This document shows, one piece after another, positions 61,074 through 64,000 of a stretch of 64,000 bases of DNA. A program made the translations under genes and the position numbers. The notes under the pieces are model-generated. The model was not told the DNA's origin. It worked only from the letters and a program-made list of their open reading frames with translations, and did no database searches. The DNA comes from Adhaeribacter terrigena (GTDB taxonomy: Bacteria; Bacteroidota; Bacteroidia; Cytophagales; Hymenobacteraceae). The stretch is taken from positions 1-64,000 of the forward strand of contig NZ_JAEHFX010000011.1 in the NCBI RefSeq assembly GCF_016623615.1. Reading direction: 5' to 3'. The first letter of the stretch is position 1. Each line of letters starts with the position of its first letter.

Positions 61074-61124
61074 GCTAAAGCTATATAATCAGACTAAAAC
61101 GACCAGGAGCTTTAACAGTAAAAA

Positions 61125-61394
61125 TTACTCAGCAGATTTTGCTTCGTCAGAATGCAGTGCGCTGTCAACTTTTTCTTTTACAGCTTCTACTACGTCTTCC
61201 ACTTTGTGAGCTACTTCAGAGATGGCTTTTTTTACAGTGCCAACAACGCCTGGTTTGCCGAACTGGGCTTTCAGTTCTTCCGGATCAACGTTTTTAATAA
61301 CCGGCACGCGCAGTAATTGTTTAATTACGGTCTGCTTGTTATTCGCTCTTGCTTTATTTTTGCGGTCTTTTCTTTTTAATCTTGTAATAGCCAT
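61125..61394 (-). CDS. Small conserved basic protein
   Basis: 89 residues. The N-terminal half is strongly basic (ITRLKRKDRKNKARANN) and the C-terminal half is an amphipathic, acidic helix (AVKEKVDSALHSDEAK). Similar short proteins with this MAITRLKRKDRKNKARANNK start are widespread in Bacteroidota as I recall it; function unknown, perhaps nucleic-acid or ribosome associated. Promoter box at 61419-61426. Confidence 0.75.
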   Translation of the reverse strand: MAITRLKRKDRKNKARANNKQTVIKQLLRVPVIKNVDPEELKAQFGKPGVVGTVKKAISEVAHKVEDVVEAVKEKVDSALHSDEAKSAE

Positions 61395-61418
61395 CTTTCA
61401 ATAGTTAAAATTGGAACG

Positions 61419-61426
61419 CAAAAGTA
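61419..61426 (-). promoter_or_regulatory. Probable -7 box of the small basic gene
   Basis: TACTTTTG on the minus strand matches TAnnTTTG; 25 bp before the start codon. Confidence 0.55.
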
Positions 61427-61471
61427 ACAGAATATTTTTAATTTTAAAACAAATTCTCAGCTAAATATCGA

Positions 61472-62494
61472 ATGAATACTATAGATCTCCGCTCCGACAC
61501 CGTTACCAAACCCTCCAAAGCCATGCTGGAAGCCATGTTCCAGGCCCAAACCGGCGACGATGTATATGGCGAAGACCCAACCGTAAACATGCTGGAAAAG
61601 AGCTGTGCGCAGTTTTTTGGCAAAGAAGCTGGCCTTTTCTGCCCTTCCGGTACCATGACCAACCAGATCGCCATCAAACTGCACACCGAACCGCTATCGG
61701 AAGTGATCTGCGACCTTACGGCTCACATTTATAATTACGAAGGCGGCGGTATTGCATTTAATTCGGCGGCTTCGGTTTGCGTGATTCCGGGCGAGCGCGG
61801 CAAAATCAACGCAGATCAAATAGCCCAATGCATTCGCCCCGACAATATTCACTACCCCATCTCCAAATTGGTTTCGCTCGAAAACACCAGCAACAAAGGC
61901 GGCGGTTCTTATTATACTGCGGCGGAAATTGCCCCGATCGCTGAACTATGTCGCAGCCAGAATCTGGCGCTGCACTTAGACGGCGCCAGAGTTTTTAACG
62001 CCTTAGTTGCCGCGAAGGAAACCCCGGCGCAGCACGGCCAGTATTTCGATACCATTTCGGTTTGCTTATCGAAAGGCTTAGGCGCACCCGTAGGATCGGT
62101 TTTATTAGGCACCGAAGCCAACATTAAAAAAGCCCGCCGGATCAGGAAAGTTTTAGGCGGCGGTATGCGACAGGCGGGTTATCTGGCCGCAGCCGGCATA
62201 TATGCCCTGCAAAACAACCTGGACCGCCTAACTCAGGACCACACCCGCGCCAAACAACTGGAAGAAAGCCTGAAAACCTGCGCTTTTATAGCCGAAGTGC
62301 TGCCCGTAGAAACCAACATTGTTATTTTCAAGCTTCAGAACGGCATCGATCCCGACACTTTCCTGGCTAAACTGGCCGAACAAAATATCCTGGCTTCCGG
62401 TTTTGGCCCGCAGCAGATCCGTTTTGTTACGCACTTAGATTTTACTGACGATATGCTGGAAAAAAGCATAAAGGTTCTGAAAGCAATCGCGTAA
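61472..62494 (+). CDS. ltaE: Low-specificity L-threonine aldolase
   Basis: 340 residues, fold-type I PLP enzyme that cleaves threonine or allo-threonine to glycine and acetaldehyde. IDLRSDTVTKPS opens it; EDPTVNMLEKSCAQFFGKE, LFCPSGTMTNQIAI, the Asp in LHLDGARVFNA, and the PLP lysine in VCLSKGLGAPVGSV follow. Length is normal. Confidence 0.93.
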   Translation: MNTIDLRSDTVTKPSKAMLEAMFQAQTGDDVYGEDPTVNMLEKSCAQFFGKEAGLFCPSGTMTNQIAIKLHTEPLSEVICDLTAHIYNYEGGGIAFNSAASVCVIPGERGKINADQIAQCIRPDNIHYPISKLVSLENTSNKGGGSYYTAAEIAPIAELCRSQNLALHLDGARVFNALVAAKETPAQHGQYFDTISVCLSKGLGAPVGSVLLGTEANIKKARRIRKVLGGGMRQAGYLAAAGIYALQNNLDRLTQDHTRAKQLEESLKTCAFIAEVLPVETNIVIFKLQNGIDPDTFLAKLAEQNILASGFGPQQIRFVTHLDFTDDMLEKSIKVLKAIA

Positions 62495-62541
62495 AACCAG
62501 TACTAACACATTACTGATTAACATAATTTTCAAACTGCAGC

Positions 62542-62570
62542 AAAACGCTATCTAATTTCTGCTCAAAACA
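62542..62570 (+). repeat. 29-nt AAAACG element, weak 3' end
   Basis: AAAACGCTAT and a TTT run, but CAAAACA at the end; it finishes one base before the glycosylase start codon. Confidence 0.5.
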
Positions 62571-62571
62571 C

Positions 62572-63186
62572 ATGCCCTATCAAAAAGCCATTGCCCATTT
62601 AAATTCCGATCCGGTTATTGCCGAACTTATAATTTCGCTTCCGCCAATCCCACCGAAACCGAAAGAACCGGATTTTTACCTGACTTTACTCCGCTCTGTT
62701 GTTGGCCAGCAACTTTCGGTTAAGGCAGCGGCTACGATCTATGCCCGCTTCATAAATCTGTTTCCCAGCACGTACCCGAACCCGGAAGAAGTGCTTTTGC
62801 TTTTAGATGAACAATTGCGCGGCGTAGGGTTATCGGGCCAGAAAAGCGGTTATGTGCGGGCAGTTGCGGAATTTAAGAAAAGCGGAAAACTGGAGCCGGA
62901 AGTGATCAGTCACCTGGATGATGAAGCGCTAATAAAGCATCTTACCAGCATAAAAGGCGTCGGTCGCTGGACCGCCGAAATGCTTTTAATGTTTGCCTTA
63001 GATCGTCCCGATGTTTTTCCGGCAGATGACCTCGGCATTCAAAACGCCATGAAAAAGCGCTATGGTTTAACTTCCGAAAAAAAAGTACTCCGCCAACAAA
63101 TGTTCGAAATAGCCGAAAACTGGAAACCCTATCGCACACTGGCCAGCAAATATCTATGGAAGAGTTTGGATAATATGCCGGGATAA
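62572..63186 (+). CDS. AlkA-type DNA-3-methyladenine glycosylase
   Basis: 204 residues. HhH-GPD superfamily: helix-hairpin-helix with the LTSIKGVGRWTAEM motif at about 124-137, and the catalytic Asp in VFPADDLGIQ at about 146-148. The N-terminal LLRSVVGQQLSVKAA also fits. It removes alkylated bases such as 3-methyladenine. It is shorter than E. coli AlkA because it lacks the N-terminal domain, which is usual in this subgroup. Confidence 0.93.
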   Translation: MPYQKAIAHLNSDPVIAELIISLPPIPPKPKEPDFYLTLLRSVVGQQLSVKAAATIYARFINLFPSTYPNPEEVLLLLDEQLRGVGLSGQKSGYVRAVAEFKKSGKLEPEVISHLDDEALIKHLTSIKGVGRWTAEMLLMFALDRPDVFPADDLGIQNAMKKRYGLTSEKKVLRQQMFEIAENWKPYRTLASKYLWKSLDNMPG

Positions 63187-63751
63187 AATTTGCCCAAAGC
63201 CATGCCGCTTTTATCGGGTAATGTGATTAATCACCCCAACCCTCCCCTGAAAATCTCCAAGATCTGCGACTGTCCAGGTGGGGAGCTTAAAACCATCAGC
63301 AATGATTTGAACACGATTTTAGGGATTTATGAGATGGGCAGGATTATTTGTCTGAATTTGGATTTATCAGATTAGGGGATTTAAGGATTCTTGTCAGAGT
63401 CCGAATTTTCTGAATTCAAGAATTTTCAGAATCAACAAATAGAATTTACCGGTAGGGTTACCTCTCGTGAGTGCCTTTTTACATTCCAATATCACCCCTA
63501 TCGCCAGCGCAGCGTACCTTGAAAATCACGTTATCCAGGAAACTAAAATAAAAAGAAGCTCACTACGAAGGGAAACAGACACCAGTTTCTGTGCGAGCGG
63601 CCTCCAAGACTTCCGGTGCCGAGGAACGAGGCAGCCCGCCAGGGCAGGAAGGGTTGCAGCCGCGAACGCAGAAACGAAGCCACCCGGCTTGAGGGAAAAA
63701 GTAAACTATGAAAGTAAACCATTATAGGTTAAAAGTAAAAAGCAGACTATG
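63187..63751. other. Intergenic region, 560 bp, with a GC-rich noncoding block
   Basis: Contains a fragment CCCCAACCCTCCCCTG at about 63235, related in style to the REP unit at 51359, and word repeats such as GATTAGGGGATTTAAGGATTC (63371 on), similar to those at 56495. A GC-rich block follows at about 63459-63710. No gene or known RNA can be supported. Confidence 0.45.
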
Positions 63752-63780
63752 AAAACGGTATGCTTTTGACCTAAAAAACT
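63752..63780 (+). repeat. 29-nt AAAACG element
   Basis: AAAACGGTAT, TTTT and TAAAAAACT; it overlaps the stop codon of the minus-strand DUF58 gene. Confidence 0.8.
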
Positions 63781-64000
63781 AAACCCTCATTTTCCCCCGC
63801 TTCACCAGATACCCATAAAGCACCTTATCAAAAGGCTCGTTTATATCTACCGGAATAAAATCGATCTTGTATTGATGGCATTTCAATTCCAGGCTGTGTT
63901 TAAATTCTTCAATCGCTTTTTTATAACTTTCCCGTACCTGACTAGGCTGTAATTTCAATTGCTCACCGGTTTCCACATCCACAAACACATAAGGCCGTTC
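63779..64000 (-). CDS. DUF58 protein, C-terminal fragment (cut by window edge)
   Basis: The minus-strand frame is open through the window edge; about 73 residues are visible. The end sequence (RPYVFVDVETGEQLKLQPSQ, then KCHQYKIDFIPVDINEPF and VLYGYLVKRGKM) matches the C-terminus of DUF58 proteins, in particular the long BatA-associated type. A GTG at 63988 is internal. The window thus has two DUF58 genes 16 kb apart. The N-terminal part would lie beyond 64000. Confidence 0.8.
   Translation of the reverse strand, partial: ERPYVFVDVETGEQLKLQPSQVRESYKKAIEEFKHSLELKCHQYKIDFIPVDINEPFDKVLYGYLVKRGKMRV

Noticed and set aside
63467-63727. 86-codon frame in the GC-rich block before the last gene
   Set aside because: It is rich in Arg/Ala from GC-rich DNA, has no recognised motif and begins inside a word repeat. 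I found no match to tmRNA, RNase P RNA or SRP RNA features either.
3334-63780. 29-nt element read as a promoter (TACTTTTG at its end on the reverse strand)
   Set aside because: Only a few copies have an exact TAnnTTTG box, copies point away from genes as often as toward them, and four copies lie inside genes. A promoter role cannot explain the conserved AAAACG core.
3334-63780. 29-nt element as a CRISPR repeat or tandem repeat
   Set aside because: Copies are dispersed one to several kb apart, occur in both orientations and vary in the middle; there is no spacer array.
1-64000. tRNA and rRNA genes
   Set aside because: No T-loop, anticodon arm or rRNA segment was recognised on either strand by eye; a covariance-model scan would settle it.

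Overview
The window looks like a chromosomal segment of a Bacteroidota bacterium, probably order Cytophagales near Hymenobacter, Adhaeribacter or Pontibacter. The evidence is the gene families (DUF4296, DUF3822, the Bat aerotolerance operon, Porin_O_P and DcaP-like porins, a Nik1-like poly-HAMP kinase), promoter boxes of the form TAnnTTTG, weak Shine-Dalgarno signals and frequent TTG or GTG starts. No tRNA, rRNA, CRISPR array, insertion sequence or prophage was recognised. Genus placement is inference.

Layout. 1-4.8 kb (minus): the N-terminal two thirds or so of a giant poly-HAMP histidine kinase, then an orphan ParA ATPase and a SixA phosphatase. 5-7.4 kb: topA. 7.6-9.3 kb: two AT-rich genes of unknown function, each followed by an attC-like inverted repeat, so they look like integron-type gene cassettes without an integrase; a frameshifted remnant follows. 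9.8-16.2 kb: ordinary chromosomal genes (EamA exporter, META lipoprotein, sirtuin, KTSC protein, acyl-CoA-dehydrogenase-like flavoprotein, VIT1-like transporter, menC). 16.3-19.7 kb: egtB, egtD and a PLP enzyme in one tight operon, a minimal ergothioneine pathway. 19.8-25.2 kb: MATE exporter, DUF922, YqhA-like and DUF2092 genes with two small paralogues.

25.5-42.1 kb is the most coherent functional block. It holds a DcaP-like porin, an exported aspartate ammonia-lyase, an exported type II asparaginase, a dicarboxylate/sodium symporter, a Porin_O_P barrel, an exported glutaminase, two paralogous outer-membrane proteins flanking an exported amidohydrolase, tandem DUF4239 proteins, a BASS-family transporter and a cyanophycinase-family peptidase. 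Together these could deamidate and deaminate Asn, Asp and Gln in the periplasm and import the carbon skeleton as fumarate. 42.4-50 kb: TPR protein, Crp/Fnr regulator, FAD/Rieske oxidoreductase, CsaA-like protein, DUF4296 and the Bat operon. 50-64 kb: housekeeping genes (yggS, DUF423, DUF1573, RecD-like helicase, coaD, Nudix genes, pyrE, threonine aldolase, AlkA-type glycosylase), ending in the 3' part of a DUF58 gene.

The most striking signal is not a gene. A 29-nt element with rigid geometry (AAAACG, S, TA; an A or T run one turn on; AAAAAST at the end) occurs at least 36 times, mostly between genes but also inside four coding regions, with 28 copies on the plus strand and 8 on the minus strand. 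Its length, a conserved core followed by helically phased AT runs, its density and its contact with terminators resemble the DNA uptake sequences of Pasteurellaceae. I propose it as a candidate uptake signal or bent-DNA binding site. All counts were made by eye and are minimum numbers.
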